A stretch of DNA of 64,000 bases from Armatimonadota bacterium (GTDB lineage: Bacteria; Armatimonadota; Fimbriimonadia; Fimbriimonadales; Fimbriimonadaceae): assembly GCA_016223145.1 (NCBI GenBank), contig JACRPN010000005.1:102511-166510 (forward strand), in the 5' to 3' direction. Each line of letters opens with the position of its first letter. Positions within the stretch are counted from its first letter, which is position 1. The notes under the pieces were generated by a model. That model made no database searches. It worked only from the letters and a program-made list of their open reading frames with translations, and was not told the origin of the DNA. Positions 28,068-36,843 of the stretch are shown piece by piece. The translations under genes were made by a program, and so were the position numbers.

Positions 28068-29174
28068 ATGGACGACTCAACACCCAGGCCGTTGGAGGAG
28101 ATCCGACATGATATCGACGCAATCGACGACCGACTCGTTGCGCTGCTGAACGAGCGCGCCTCTTTAGCCCAGGAGGTCGGCCGCTGGAAGCAGAAGGGAC
28201 AGAAGCCGTTCTTCACTCCCGAACGCGAGCGGCAGATCTTCCAGAGCCTGAAGGAGCGCAACCTCGGCCCGCTGCGCCACACGCAGCTCGAAAGCATCTT
28301 TCGCGAGATCGTCAGCGCCGCCCGAGCCGCAGAGAAGGTGCCTTCCGTTGCCTATTGGGGCCCAGCCGGCACGTTTACCCACATGGCGGGCCTGCAGACC
28401 TTTGGCAGCTCCAGCGAGCTCGTGCCCATCGAATCGATCGAGGACGTCTTCTACGCAGTTGATCAAGACAAGGCGGACTATGGCGTTCTTCCTATCGAGA
28501 ACTCCATCGCCGGCGTCGTACCCCAGACCCTCGACATGTTCCCGCAGACTAACGTGAAAATCTGCGCAGAGACCTACGTCCCGATCCACCACCATCTGGT
28601 GTCGCTGGCCGAGAGGTTCGAGGATATCAAGGTCGTCTATGCGGGGCCCCAGCCGGCGGGACAGTGCAAACGATGGCTCAGATCCAACCTTCCCGCAGCG
28701 CAGGTGATCGAAGTCGTGCCGACCGCCGCCGCGGCCGCCAAAGCGCTGGAAGACCCCACAAGCGCGGCCATCGCGAACAAACTCGGCGCCGAAACCGTCG
28801 GAATTCCGGTGTTGGCTGAGCACATCGAGGACAATCCTTCAAATCGGACCCGCTTCATCGTGATCGGCTTCAACGAACCCACAAAGACCGGCGCCGACAA
28901 AACGAGCTTGATGTTCAGCCTAAGGAACCGTCCTGGCGAACTCTACACCGCCCTCGGCGCGTTCGTAAAGCATGGTGTCAACCTGATGATGATCGAGTCC
29001 CGCCCAGCCCAGCGCGCCGCGTTCGAATACATCTTCTATGCCGACTGCGTGGGCCACCGGACCGACGTGAACCTACAAGACGCCATCGCACTGCTCAAGG
29101 GCCACGCCCTGGAAACCGTCGTATTGGGCAGCTACCCTGCCGCGGAGGGCACCGTCTTTGGTTCGGTATCCTAA
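28068..29174 (+). CDS. pheA: Chorismate mutase-prephenate dehydratase (P-protein)
   Basis: 368 residues from the ATG at 28068. Residues about 6-88 form an AroQ-type chorismate mutase (IRHDIDAIDDRLVALLNERA, VGRWKQKG, QLESIFREIVSA). About 95-275 form the prephenate dehydratase (VAYWGPAGTFTHMAG, ADYGVLPIENSIAGVV, NRTRFIVIG with the catalytic TRF). About 285-360 form the ACT domain with the Phe-binding ESRP motif (LMMIESRPAQ). The enzyme commits chorismate to phenylalanine and is expected to be feedback-inhibited by it. TATGCT lies 12 bases before the ATG, so a very short leader is possible. Confidence 0.95.
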   Translation: MDDSTPRPLEEIRHDIDAIDDRLVALLNERASLAQEVGRWKQKGQKPFFTPERERQIFQSLKERNLGPLRHTQLESIFREIVSAARAAEKVPSVAYWGPAGTFTHMAGLQTFGSSSELVPIESIEDVFYAVDQDKADYGVLPIENSIAGVVPQTLDMFPQTNVKICAETYVPIHHHLVSLAERFEDIKVVYAGPQPAGQCKRWLRSNLPAAQVIEVVPTAAAAAKALEDPTSAAIANKLGAETVGIPVLAEHIEDNPSNRTRFIVIGFNEPTKTGADKTSLMFSLRNRPGELYTALGAFVKHGVNLMMIESRPAQRAAFEYIFYADCVGHRTDVNLQDAIALLKGHALETVVLGSYPAAEGTVFGSVS

Positions 29175-29240
29175 GAAGATGCAAGGTCGCCGCCGCCTCG
29201 GGGTTGAGCCATCTCAGAGGCGCTGCCCGGAAGCAGTCTT

Positions 29241-29290
29241 GCCAGGCCCAACGGGCCGAGCTGTTGCAGCGAAGGGTGGAGCCCTGGAAC
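29241..29290. repeat. Degenerate REP-like fragment
   Basis: GCCAGGCCCAACGGGCCGAG and the following GCGAAGGG resemble the left half of the 88-bp REP units at 35816 and 35984 (AGGCCCAACGGGCCGG then GCGAAGGG). It lies between pheA and a small membrane protein gene. Confidence 0.5.
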
Positions 29291-29368
29291 CTTGCGCCGG
29301 TTTGGATCCGAGCCAAGACGAGGCAACACGACGATCTTTGAAAAGCGCAAAAGTGAGGCCGCACAACC

Positions 29369-29722
29369 TTGGCTAAGCGGGAGCTGCGTTCCGACTGGCT
29401 TGGGTCCCTGATCGGGCTCTTGGTGTTCTTTGCCGGCATCGGGCTGCTTGCAGTGACCTTCGAGCTGGCCTATTCCCTGTTCTCAGTGCCTCCCGCTGTG
29501 GCGCTTGCCGACCACAAGGCCAAGGCCGTAGACCTCTACCGCGCCGGCGAATCGCTGGCAACGATCGCCACCAAGGTGCTGCTGCTCCTGGTTATGTGCA
29601 TGGTCGGCTCAGTGGTGGCCAACCGGGGGATTCGCCTCTACGTCAGTTGCCGAGTTCCTGCGCCGCCCAAAGAAACTCCACCCGACAAGGCAGAGGATGC
29701 GCCCACAGTCCGCGTGGCGTAG
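29369..29722 (+). CDS. Small membrane protein, function unknown
   Basis: 117 residues from a TTG start. Two hydrophobic helices (about 11-37, WLGSLIGLLVFFAGIGLLAV; and 66-82, TKVLLLLVMCMVGSVVA) are separated by a polar loop. The C-terminal tail is Pro- and Lys-rich. A helical hairpin of this sort is common in uncharacterised inner-membrane proteins. No clear Shine-Dalgarno precedes the TTG. Support is the clean membrane topology in this frame only. Confidence 0.5.
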   Translation: MAKRELRSDWLGSLIGLLVFFAGIGLLAVTFELAYSLFSVPPAVALADHKAKAVDLYRAGESLATIATKVLLLLVMCMVGSVVANRGIRLYVSCRVPAPPKETPPDKAEDAPTVRVA

Positions 29723-29750
29723 CGCACTATTCTCGAGATAGTCGTGCAGC

Positions 29751-29805
29751 CACCTTCCCCCAAGAGGGGGAGGTCGGTGAGCTCTGGCGAACCGGGAGAG
29801 GGGGC
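29751..29805. repeat. SPELTDL-type palindromic repeat, intergenic copy
   Basis: CCCCCAAGAGGGGGAGGTCG, then GTGAGCTCTGGCGAACCGGG. It is the same element that sits inside the Xer gene at 50021-50083 and near 39879-39933. The first half forms a CCCCC/GGGGG hairpin. The rest of 29723-29971 holds short ATGATG/CATC-type repeats and no gene. Confidence 0.75.
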
Positions 29806-29971
29806 AGAATTCGCGAAGACGATTGGCTGATGAAATGATGAGCGGACCCTCATCGAATTGGATGTGCCAGCCCATAATGACCCTGCAGAGCGGGTTTTGA
29901 TCCCATTATCGCATCATCTCTTCATCCCTTCACTGCCAGAGCGAGACCGAAAGAAGCGCCTACACGCCTCG

Positions 29972-31384
29972 CTATCCCTTCCAGGGCGCGGACACCGCGT
30001 TCCCGATTCCCTTCTCGGCCATCAGCTTTTCGATGTCCGCGACCTTCCTCGGGCAGCCCGCCGACATATTTAGAGGTCCGGCCTCGGTGACCAGAATGTC
30101 GTCCTCGATGCGCACACCGATGTTCCACCACTTCTTGTCGCATGGGCTCCCGGCCTTGATGTAGATGCCGGGTTCCACGGTGAGCGCCGCGCCTGCTGCC
30201 AGGGTCTGCGGCGCCGGGTCGTGTACGTCCAGCCCAATCCCGTGTCCAAACCCGTGCATGTAGTAGCGTCCCAGCTCACTCGCATTCTTGATGACCCCTA
30301 TCTTGATCAAGCCGTCTGCCAACACAGCGCTGATCGCTTGGCCGATCTGGCCCATCGTTGCGCCCACCTTGCACATCCCAATGCCCTTGTCTTGCGCCGC
30401 GAGCACGATCTCATAGATCGCCCTCTGTTCGGGCGAGAACTTGCCGTTCACCGGGTAGGTTCGCGTGACGTCGGCTGAGTAGTTGTAGTATTCGCCTGCC
30501 GAATCGGTGAGGAACAGTTCCCCGGCCTTCATCTGGCGGCGGTTCGCCTCGTAATGCAGGATCGTTGCGTTGGCCTCGGAACCGCAGATTGAGGGATACC
30601 CCGTGTAGTCGCAGCCCTGTGACTTGAAGATGAACTCCTGGACCGCGGCGATCTGGTACTCCCACATGCCCGGGCTCATGCTCCGCATGGCCTCCGTGTG
30701 GGCTTGCGCCGAGATGGCGCTGGCCTTCTTGAGCAGTTCGATCTCCCAAGCCGATTTGACCTGCCGGTAGCGTCGCAATGTGGAGGTTCCGTTTAGGCCT
30801 GCCGAAAAACCTGCACCCGACCGCCAGGTTTGGTAGGACTGGACCATTTGGCCCAGCGGATCGCGTGGGCTGGCGTCGGCAGGTACCTGCCCGTTCGTCA
30901 GTTTCTTCGAAGTGGCCGCGGCGGCCGCTTTCGCGAGAACCGTAGCGAAGTCCGTGTTAGGCGCGGCCGCTTCAATACCGAGGATAGCCGTTGAACCCGA
31001 GACCCCCATGCGGTAGCCCAGCCAGGTCTCAGACATCGCGTCTGCAAGGTTGACGAAGATCACTTCCCTGACCCGCCGCCCGTTGAAATCAAACCCATCC
31101 GGCACCAGGATGAGCGCGGCATCGGGCTCCTCGAACCCCGTCAAATAGAGGAAGTTGGAGTCTCCCCTAAACAGAAAGTCCACGTCGTTGTTGCGGTTTC
31201 GTGTGGGGTTCGTGAAGAACACCCCGATCGATCCCGGGCCCATTTCCGCCATCAGCCGGTCGCGTCGCGCCTTCGTTTCGGCAGGACGGTATCGGGAAGG
31301 CTCAAAGACCGGGTATTTGCCCCCCTGCGGCATTGCCGAGGAGAACAAGGCGAGAATGAGAAGAAAGGTCAGTCTGGCGCGCAT
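29972..31384 (-). CDS. Secreted Xaa-Pro aminopeptidase (M24B)
   Basis: 470 residues from the ATG at 31384, where a signal peptide begins (MRARLTFLLILALFSSAMPQ). An aminopeptidase P N-terminal domain (FLFRGDSNFLYLTGFEEPDA) precedes the pita-bread M24 domain. Metal ligands are in DSAGEYYNYSADVTRTYPV (two Asp), HGFGHGIGLDVHDP (His), LTVEPGIYI (Glu) and VRIEDDILVT (Glu). It removes N-terminal residues before proline. A signal peptide on an M24B enzyme suggests peptide use in the periplasm or outside. Open codons upstream of the ATG look non-coding. Confidence 0.92.
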   Translation of the reverse strand: MRARLTFLLILALFSSAMPQGGKYPVFEPSRYRPAETKARRDRLMAEMGPGSIGVFFTNPTRNRNNDVDFLFRGDSNFLYLTGFEEPDAALILVPDGFDFNGRRVREVIFVNLADAMSETWLGYRMGVSGSTAILGIEAAAPNTDFATVLAKAAAAATSKKLTNGQVPADASPRDPLGQMVQSYQTWRSGAGFSAGLNGTSTLRRYRQVKSAWEIELLKKASAISAQAHTEAMRSMSPGMWEYQIAAVQEFIFKSQGCDYTGYPSICGSEANATILHYEANRRQMKAGELFLTDSAGEYYNYSADVTRTYPVNGKFSPEQRAIYEIVLAAQDKGIGMCKVGATMGQIGQAISAVLADGLIKIGVIKNASELGRYYMHGFGHGIGLDVHDPAPQTLAAGAALTVEPGIYIKAGSPCDKKWWNIGVRIEDDILVTEAGPLNMSAGCPRKVADIEKLMAEKGIGNAVSAPWKG

Positions 31385-31580
31385 GGTTTGGCTATTCTGC
31401 TCCAAAGTGTGAATGCAGAAACCGTAGGGCCATGCCGCGCGTCGAAACACCTTACACTTTCGGGCAAAGGCGCATTGAAGCATCGACGCGGGCGATGGCT
31501 GGTTCCTCCAACTTGGGAGGATACGATGCCATGGCCCGTTCTCGTTCCTGAAAGTGGCAACGACGAACAAGGAGAAAACC

Positions 31581-32135
31581 ATGGGATACGGATGGGAAGG
31601 CAAGCTAACAAAGCTTGTGCCGCTGGACAAAGAGAAGCACTTCGACAACTGCGTGGCCTGGATGAACAACCCGGAGGTCACCGCATGGCTGCTCGTCGGC
31701 GACTTCCCTTTGACCAAATTGGCGGAGGCTGAGTGGTTCGACGCGCGCTCCAGGTTCAGCGATACCGAGATTATCTTCGCCATCGAGACCCTCGACGGGG
31801 AGCACATCGGCACTTCCGGCGTGCATGGCATCGACTATCGCAACGGGGTCGCGGTCACAGGTTCCCTCATCGGGCGCACGGACCTCTGGGGAAAGGGCTA
31901 CGGCACCGATGCGGCGATCGTCCGGGCGCGTTGGGCCTTTGAAGTGGCCGGCCTTCGAAGGCTGTTCTCCGCGGTCATCGACGGCAACGAACGCTCTCTC
32001 GGTATGCAGAGAAAGGCCGGATACGAAGTTTGCGGGCGCCTGCCGCAGAAGCTCTGGAAGCGCGGCGCATTTCGGGATGAAATAATGACGACCCTGTCTC
32101 GCGAGAGATTCTGGGAGCTCCACGGGACAGGGTAG
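31581..32135 (+). CDS. GNAT acetyltransferase, RimJ/RimL type
   Basis: 184 residues from the ATG at 31581, preceded by AAGGAG at 6 bases. The fold follows the RimL pattern: VPLDKEKHFDNCVAWMNNPE at the start, FAIETLDGEHIGTSGVHGID in the central strands, TGSLIGRTDLWGKGYGTDAA (acetyl-CoA site, WGKGYG) and FSAVIDGNERSLGMQRKAGY (typical NxxSxxxxxKxGF motif). The substrate could be a ribosomal protein, an amino acid or an antibiotic. It is upstream of nusA but with its own ending. Confidence 0.82.
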   Translation: MGYGWEGKLTKLVPLDKEKHFDNCVAWMNNPEVTAWLLVGDFPLTKLAEAEWFDARSRFSDTEIIFAIETLDGEHIGTSGVHGIDYRNGVAVTGSLIGRTDLWGKGYGTDAAIVRARWAFEVAGLRRLFSAVIDGNERSLGMQRKAGYEVCGRLPQKLWKRGAFRDEIMTTLSRERFWELHGTG

Positions 32136-32297
32136 GGACATAGGGACTGGTGGGCCCATAGCCGTAGCACTGATGCTAATTGGGCTCTACCGCCAGCCGT
32201 GACTTTCGGCCTTGCATCCTGCCACCCGATTGGCCACGCTCTATGTCCCTCGGCCCCTCCTCGGGCTTCGCGTCCCTTCCGGTCCCAGACCCCGCTA

Positions 32298-32306
32298 TGC
32301 TATAAT
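32298..32306 (+). promoter_or_regulatory. Extended -10 promoter of the nusA-ylxR-infB operon
   Basis: TGC-TATAAT (TG at 32298-32299, TATAAT at 32301-32306) is an extended -10 element. No TTGACA-like -35 is visible at 17 bases. The transcript would start near 32313, about 110 bases before nusA. Confidence 0.65.
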
Positions 32307-32320
32307 CCCATTAACAACGT

Positions 32321-32365
32321 GGTGAGCCCAAAGAGGTCCCCGAACGGGCCTCTTTTTTTTCACCG
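32321..32365 (+). terminator. Intrinsic terminator in the nusA leader (attenuator candidate)
   Basis: AAAGAGG (32330-32336) pairs with CCTCTTT; inner CCC pairs with GGG around a CGAA-type loop; eight T follow (32353-32360). The outer GGTGA (32321-32325) can pair with TCACC (32360-32364). It stands between the promoter and the nusA start codon, so the operon must read through it. Confidence 0.75.
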
Positions 32366-32425
32366 ACAGCTAGCAAACGGCGCGCTGTTGAAAGGTGAAC
32401 ACGTAGACAGGAGTGGAGAACAGCG

Positions 32426-33490
32426 ATGGACATCATGGAGCAGCTGAAGCAAATCGCACAGGAGCGCGAAATCCCCTATCAGGAGCTGCTCCACGAAATC
32501 GAGGAGGCCCTTGCCGTCGCCTACAAGAAGTATGTGGGCGCGGTCGGCGAGGTGGCCGTGCACATCGATCCTGAAAAAGGGTGGAAGTGCGTCCTTGAGA
32601 AAGAGGTCGTGGGCATCGTAGCCGACCCCTCTATCCAGATGACCGTGACCGACGCCCGCAAGAAGAAGGAGGACGCCGAGGTCGGCGACTTCATCCCCGT
32701 CGAGGTCGACCCGAACCGGTTTGGCCGTATCGCCGCCTCCACCTTCAAGCAGGTACTGAGCCAGAAGCTCCGGGAAGCAGAGATCCGGCAGGTCAACGAC
32801 GTCTTTCAGGAGAAGATCGGCGACCTGGTTGCCGGGACCGTGGTTCGCAAGGACGACCATGCGGTTTACGTGCAGGTCAACAAGATCGAGACCGAGCTTC
32901 CGCGCCGCGAGATGGTGCCCACCGAGCCGTACCGCATCAACGACCGCATCCGGGTGTATGTGCTTCGCGTGGATGATAGCCAGAGAAGGCTTCGAGTCAT
33001 CGTCAGCCGCACTCACCCCAACCTTCTTCGCAAGCTGTTCGAACTGGAAGTGCCCGAGATCGCCACGGGCGTGGTGCAGATCAAGGCCGTCGCCCGTGAA
33101 CCCGGCCAGCGCAGCAAAATCGCCGTGATCAGCACGGACGAGCGCGTGGACGCCCAGGGTTCCTGCATCGGGCCACGCGGCGCCAGGGTTCAGGCGATCG
33201 CCGAGGAACTTTACGATGAGAAGATCGACATCGTGCTCCACAGCGACGACGCAAAGACCTACATCACGAACGCGCTCAGCCCCGCGAAGGTAAACGCGCT
33301 CAAGCTCGATGAAGACGAGCGCAGCGCCTATGCCGTCGTGCCCGACAACCAGCTTTCGCTGGCCATCGGCAAGGGAGGCCAAAACGTGCGGCTAGCCGCC
33401 AGGCTCACGGAGTGGAAGATCGACATCCGAAGTGAGGCGCAGGCCGCCTCAGAATCCAAGGAGCGGCCGCAAGGAGCGACAAGCGCATAG
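32426..33490 (+). CDS. nusA: Transcription termination/antitermination factor NusA
   Basis: 354 residues: N-terminal RNA polymerase-binding domain (MEQLKQIAQEREIPYQELLH, EEALAVAYKKYVG; 1-125), S1 domain (LVAGTVVRKDDHAVYVQV; about 130-200), KH1 (about 205-280) and KH2 (LSLAIGKGGQNVRLAARLTE; about 300-335). The C-terminal acidic repeats of E. coli NusA are absent, as in most bacteria. AGGAG-type sequence precedes the ATG. rimP, the usual first gene of this operon, is missing here; a GNAT is upstream instead. ylxR and infB follow with overlaps. The upstream terminator suggests feedback by NusA itself. Confidence 0.96.
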   Translation: MDIMEQLKQIAQEREIPYQELLHEIEEALAVAYKKYVGAVGEVAVHIDPEKGWKCVLEKEVVGIVADPSIQMTVTDARKKKEDAEVGDFIPVEVDPNRFGRIAASTFKQVLSQKLREAEIRQVNDVFQEKIGDLVAGTVVRKDDHAVYVQVNKIETELPRREMVPTEPYRINDRIRVYVLRVDDSQRRLRVIVSRTHPNLLRKLFELEVPEIATGVVQIKAVAREPGQRSKIAVISTDERVDAQGSCIGPRGARVQAIAEELYDEKIDIVLHSDDAKTYITNALSPAKVNALKLDEDERSAYAVVPDNQLSLAIGKGGQNVRLAARLTEWKIDIRSEAQAASESKERPQGATSA

Positions 33491-33749
33491 CGCCCGCCCT
33501 ATCCGATCCTGCATCGTCTGTAGGCGTCGCGCACCCCAAGCGGAACTACTCCGGGTGGGCACGAAGAAGGACGGCACGATCGGGATTTGGGAGCCAGGAA
33601 CGGCAGGCAGAAGCGGTTACGTCTGCGCTGCCGAGGCGTGTATCGGCGGCATTTCAGAGCGTGGAAGGCTCCCCCGCGCGCTCAGACGAACCCTCGAACC
33701 AACCGAGATTGAAGCTATCAAACGGGAATTACGATGCCAACTGAGGTAA
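33432..33749 (+). CDS. ylxR: YlxR family RNA-binding protein (DUF448)
   Basis: 105 residues from a GTG inside the 3' end of nusA (59-base overlap). The family signature RSCIVCRRRAPQAELLRV is followed by GRSGYVCAAEACIGGISERG and LPRALRR. YlxR is a small RNA-binding protein conserved between nusA and infB; in some species it binds nucleoid or RNase P RNA. The first roughly 22 residues are poorly conserved and basic, so a slightly later start cannot be excluded. Its 3' end overlaps infB by 16 bases. Confidence 0.88.
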   Translation: MRRRPPQNPRSGRKERQAHSARPIRSCIVCRRRAPQAELLRVGTKKDGTIGIWEPGTAGRSGYVCAAEACIGGISERGRLPRALRRTLEPTEIEAIKRELRCQLR

Positions 33750-35692
33750 GACAGCAAGGAATGACACTCGCGATCGGAGAACTGGCAAAGGAATATGGCC
33801 TCAAAACGGGCCAAGCGGCCGGCGTTCTCGCCGACCTTGGCATTGCGCTCGATGGCGCCAACTTCGAGGCGGACAACGATGAGGTCGCCCTGATTCGGGA
33901 GAGCCTGAAGGACCTGGACAAGGCTTCGCCGATCGTGCTGCACCCCAACATCACGCCCCGCGACGTCGCCACCGCCCTGGACCTTCCGCAGCCCGAAATC
34001 CAGAAGACCCTCATGATGAAGATGAAGGTCATGGCCACCTTGACGACGACCCTCAAGCCTGAGGTCGCCGAGCAGCTCGTGCAGAACTTCGGCCTGACGG
34101 TCCGCTGGGCCGACGCTGCGAAACCCAAACCCAAGCCCGCTCCCGCGGCTGTGACCCAGGTTCGCAAGGCCACCGAGGGCGCGCAGCCGAGGCCGCCCGT
34201 GGTCACCATCATGGGCCACGTCGACCACGGCAAGACAAGCCTTCTCGACTACATCCGCAAGGCAAACGTCGCAGGCAAAGAGCACGGCGGGATCACCCAG
34301 CATATCGGCGCTTACCAGGTCCAGCTTCCCGAGGGCAAAATCACATTCCTCGACACGCCCGGCCACGCGGCCTTCACCGAAATGCGCGCCCGAGGAGCCC
34401 AGGTCACCGATATCGCGATCCTCGTCGTGGCGGCAGACGACGGCATCATGCCTCAGACCAAAGAGGCCATCAACCACATCCAAAACGCCAACGTGCCGAT
34501 GATCGTGGCGATCAACAAGATTGACATGCCGGCGGCGAACGTGGACAAGGTCAAGCTGCAGCTCACCGAGCACAACGTGATCCTCGAGGACTTTGGCGGC
34601 CAGGTCATCGGCTGCCCGGTCTCCGCCATTACGGGCGAGGGCGTTCCGCAACTGCTTGAGATGATCGTCCTTCAGGCAGGCGTGATGAACCTCAAAGCCG
34701 ACCCCAGAGGAGAGCTCTCAGGCACCGTCGTCGAGGCCAAGCTCGACAAGGGCCGCGGCCCCGTAGCCACCATTCTCGTTCAGAACGGGACGTTGAGAGT
34801 GGGAGACGCCGTGGTTGTCGGGTCCACCTTCGGCAAGATCAAGGCCATGCTGGATTATCAGCTCTCTGCGATCGCTGAGGCCGGTCCTTCGGTTCCAGTC
34901 GAGATCCTCGGCCTCTCTGACGTGCCGCAAGCGGGAGACAAGCTCGAATTCGCCGAGGAGGAAAGGCTCGCGCGGGAGATCGCGGAATCGCGGGCCGCCC
35001 AGAACCGGCTCGACTCGCTGGCAGGGCCAAACCGAGGCATGTCGCTCGCAGACCTCAAGAAGAAGCTCGAAGGCGAGGAAGAGCAAAAGGTCCTGAACCT
35101 TATCGTCAAGGCAGACGTCCAGGGCTCCGTCGAAGCGGTGCGCGGCCTGGTCGCCAAGCTCGAGCATCCAGAGATCGAAGTGCGCCTGATCCATTACGGC
35201 GTGGGAACCATCACTGAGAGCGACATCTTGCTGGCCCATGCAGCGAACGCCATCGTCGTCGGCTTCAACATCAAGCCCGAACCGGGCGCAAAGATCGAGG
35301 CCGAGCGGCGAAAGGTCGAGATTCGAACGTACCGCATCATCTACGAGCTCATCGAGGACATCGAAGCCGCGATCCTCGGGCGCCTGGAGCCCAAATTCGA
35401 GGAGCAGTATCAAGGCAGGGTGGAAGTCCGCGCCGTGTTCAACCTATCCCGCTTTGGAAAGGTCGCCGGCTGCCATGTGGTGGACGGCAAGGTCATGCGC
35501 AACAGCAAGTGCCGCGTCACGCGCGGGACTGAAGTCGTCTACGAGGGCAAGATCGCGAGCCTGAAGCACGTGAAAGAGGACGTTCGGGAAGCCACGGTCG
35601 GGTTCGACTGCGGCATCAAGTTCGACGGCTGGGAAGACTTCAAGGAAGGCGACGGCATCGAGGCCTTCGAAGTGGTTCAAGTGAACTGGTAG
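33734..35692 (+). CDS. infB: Translation initiation factor IF-2
   Basis: 652 residues, compact for the family because the N-terminal linker is short. An IF2_N domain ([20 protein letters not shown]) is followed by a second N-terminal repeat and the GTPase domain with G1 [10 protein letters not shown]2 [13 protein letters not shown]3 DTPGHAAF and G4 NKID. Domain II, domain III and C1/C2 follow (for example [39 protein letters not shown]). It positions initiator tRNA on the 30S subunit. An ATG at residue 10 is an alternative start. rbfA, often next, is absent; the downstream region is a REP/RAYT element. Confidence 0.97.
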   Translation: MPTEVRQQGMTLAIGELAKEYGLKTGQAAGVLADLGIALDGANFEADNDEVALIRESLKDLDKASPIVLHPNITPRDVATALDLPQPEIQKTLMMKMKVMATLTTTLKPEVAEQLVQNFGLTVRWADAAKPKPKPAPAAVTQVRKATEGAQPRPPVVTIMGHVDHGKTSLLDYIRKANVAGKEHGGITQHIGAYQVQLPEGKITFLDTPGHAAFTEMRARGAQVTDIAILVVAADDGIMPQTKEAINHIQNANVPMIVAINKIDMPAANVDKVKLQLTEHNVILEDFGGQVIGCPVSAITGEGVPQLLEMIVLQAGVMNLKADPRGELSGTVVEAKLDKGRGPVATILVQNGTLRVGDAVVVGSTFGKIKAMLDYQLSAIAEAGPSVPVEILGLSDVPQAGDKLEFAEEERLAREIAESRAAQNRLDSLAGPNRGMSLADLKKKLEGEEEQKVLNLIVKADVQGSVEAVRGLVAKLEHPEIEVRLIHYGVGTITESDILLAHAANAIVVGFNIKPEPGAKIEAERRKVEIRTYRIIYELIEDIEAAILGRLEPKFEEQYQGRVEVRAVFNLSRFGKVAGCHVVDGKVMRNSKCRVTRGTEVVYEGKIASLKHVKEDVREATVGFDCGIKFDGWEDFKEGDGIEAFEVVQVNW

Positions 35693-35815
35693 GGCGTTGC
35701 CTCCAAGGGCTGTCTTTTTCGAGTTGTTCCTCTGTTTGGACTCCAATTGCCGACTGTAACGGCCAAAAAGAATCTGCGTCGTGGACCCTCCTGGCGCATC
35801 GTGCGCTTGCTTCGG

Positions 35816-35903
35816 TCAGGCCCAACGGGCCGGCCGAACTTAGCGAAGGGCACCGCCCTGGTAGGCGGCGCCCAAATGATCCGAGCCCTGAAGGGGCGGC
35901 CTA
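35816..35903. repeat. REP unit type 1, copy 1 (88 bp)
   Basis: It starts TCAGGCCCAACGGGCCGGCC and ends GAGCCCTGAAGGGGCGGCCT plus A. It differs from the next copy (35984-36071) at one base. It contains several inverted repeats (GGCCCAACGGGCC; GGGCACCGCCC). Between the infB stop and this unit (35693-35815) I see no gene. Confidence 0.9.
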
Positions 35904-35983
35904 TGACTTCGCCGAATTCGCTTGCTATCGGCTATTCGCTTGCGCCCGGCAATTCGGGTTGCCTGCGCCAAGGACCATCTGGA

Positions 35984-36071
35984 TCAGGCCCAACGGGCCG
36001 GCCGAACTTAGCGAAGGGCACCGCCCTGGTAGGCAGCGCCCAAATGATCCGAGCCCTGAAGGGGCGGCCTA
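35984..36071. repeat. REP unit type 1, copy 2 (88 bp), left boundary of RAYT element
   Basis: Direct repeat of 35816-35903, offset by 168 bases. It lies 16 bases before the RAYT start codon; an inverted, diverged copy follows the gene at 36541-36626. Such an arrangement marks a REP-associated tyrosine transposase locus. Confidence 0.9.
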
Positions 36072-36087
36072 GATGGGATAATTGGCC

Positions 36088-36534
36088 GTGCCCCAATCGC
36101 TCTCCAGGGTTCTGGTCCACATGGTCTTCAGTACGAAAGACCGAGCCCCAGTCCTTTCAACCGTGATTCGGTCCGAACTCCACTCCTATCTCGGTGGCGT
36201 CCTCAAAAATCACGGATGCATCCCCATCCAGGTTGGAGGTGTCGAGGACCACGTTCACCTGTTGTTCGGCCTCTCACGAACCATCAGTCTGGCAGCTGCC
36301 GCCGAACTCCTGAAAACAAGTTCTTCACGATGGATCAAGTCAAAAGGACTATCCGGTTTCGCTTGGCAAGCAGGCTATGCCGTGTTCTCGGTAGGGATGA
36401 GTGAGACGGACCGAGTTCAAGCATACGTTCTTAACCAAGAGGAGCACCATCTTAGGCGCTCCTTTCAGGATGAACTCCGGGCTCTGCTGCGCGAGTCAGG
36501 GGTGGAACCCGATGAGCGGTATCTGTGGGATTAG
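36088..36534 (+). mobile_element. REP-associated tyrosine transposase (RAYT, IS200-like Y1)
   Basis: 148 residues from the GTG at 36088 (MPQSLSRVLVH; a TTG two codons earlier is an alternative). The first strand carries RVLVHMVFSTKDR, the HUH-type motif is VEDHVHLLFGLSR, and the catalytic Tyr lies in VQAYVLNQEEHHLRRSFQ. The C-terminus VEPDERYLWD is the family ending. RAYTs nick and join single-stranded REP hairpins by a 5'-phosphotyrosine. All parts are intact. The gene is bracketed by REP unit 1 copies in inverted orientation, so it is likely the enzyme that spread this REP. Confidence 0.9.
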
Positions 36535-36540
36535 CCGATC

Positions 36541-36626
36541 TAGGTCGCCCCTTCAGGGCTCGTTCGTCCCGCACCATTCCCCAGGGCGCTGCCCTTAGCT
36601 CAGTTAGGTCGGCCCTTCGAGCCTAA
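36541..36626. repeat. REP unit type 1, inverted diverged copy, right boundary
   Basis: TAGGTCGCCCCTTCAGGGCT is the reverse complement of the end of the units at 35816 and 35984, and TTAGGTCGGCCCTTCGAGCC matches their start with several changes. The rest of the roughly 300-base gap to 36843 has no gene that I can support. Confidence 0.8.
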
Positions 36627-36830
36627 CCCGGGCGCTCGGTCGTGAGACCACCCTCGTTCGGCTCGTTGAAAGATGGGGCCCGGCCACCTGCTCAGGTTGT
36701 CCGGTTGACCAATTGAACTCCCAGAACACTATCGTGTGAAACACCGTAGGCCTCGGCGTGCAATGCTGTCAAGTACATACGTCCTCATTTTCCAGAAGTG
36801 GCTAGAGATTCCGAGGAATCCGAGGACAGG

Positions 36831-36836
36831 TAATCT
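36831..36836 (+). promoter_or_regulatory. -10 hexamer for leaderless M32 carboxypeptidase gene
   Basis: TAATCT ends 7 bases before the ATG at 36844. No Shine-Dalgarno lies between. Confidence 0.5.
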
Positions 36837-36843
36837 CCGCCGT

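Noticed and set aside
32134-32250. Inverted AGGGACATAG / CTATGTCCCT pair before nusA as an operator
   Set aside because: Arms are 100 bases apart and resemble the dispersed intergenic repeats; no basis for a regulatory call.
36585-36630. tRNA-like string (TTAGCTCAGTTAGGTCGG then TTCGAGCC)
   Set aside because: It does not fold into an acceptor and anticodon arm and is explained as the inverted REP unit 36541-36626.
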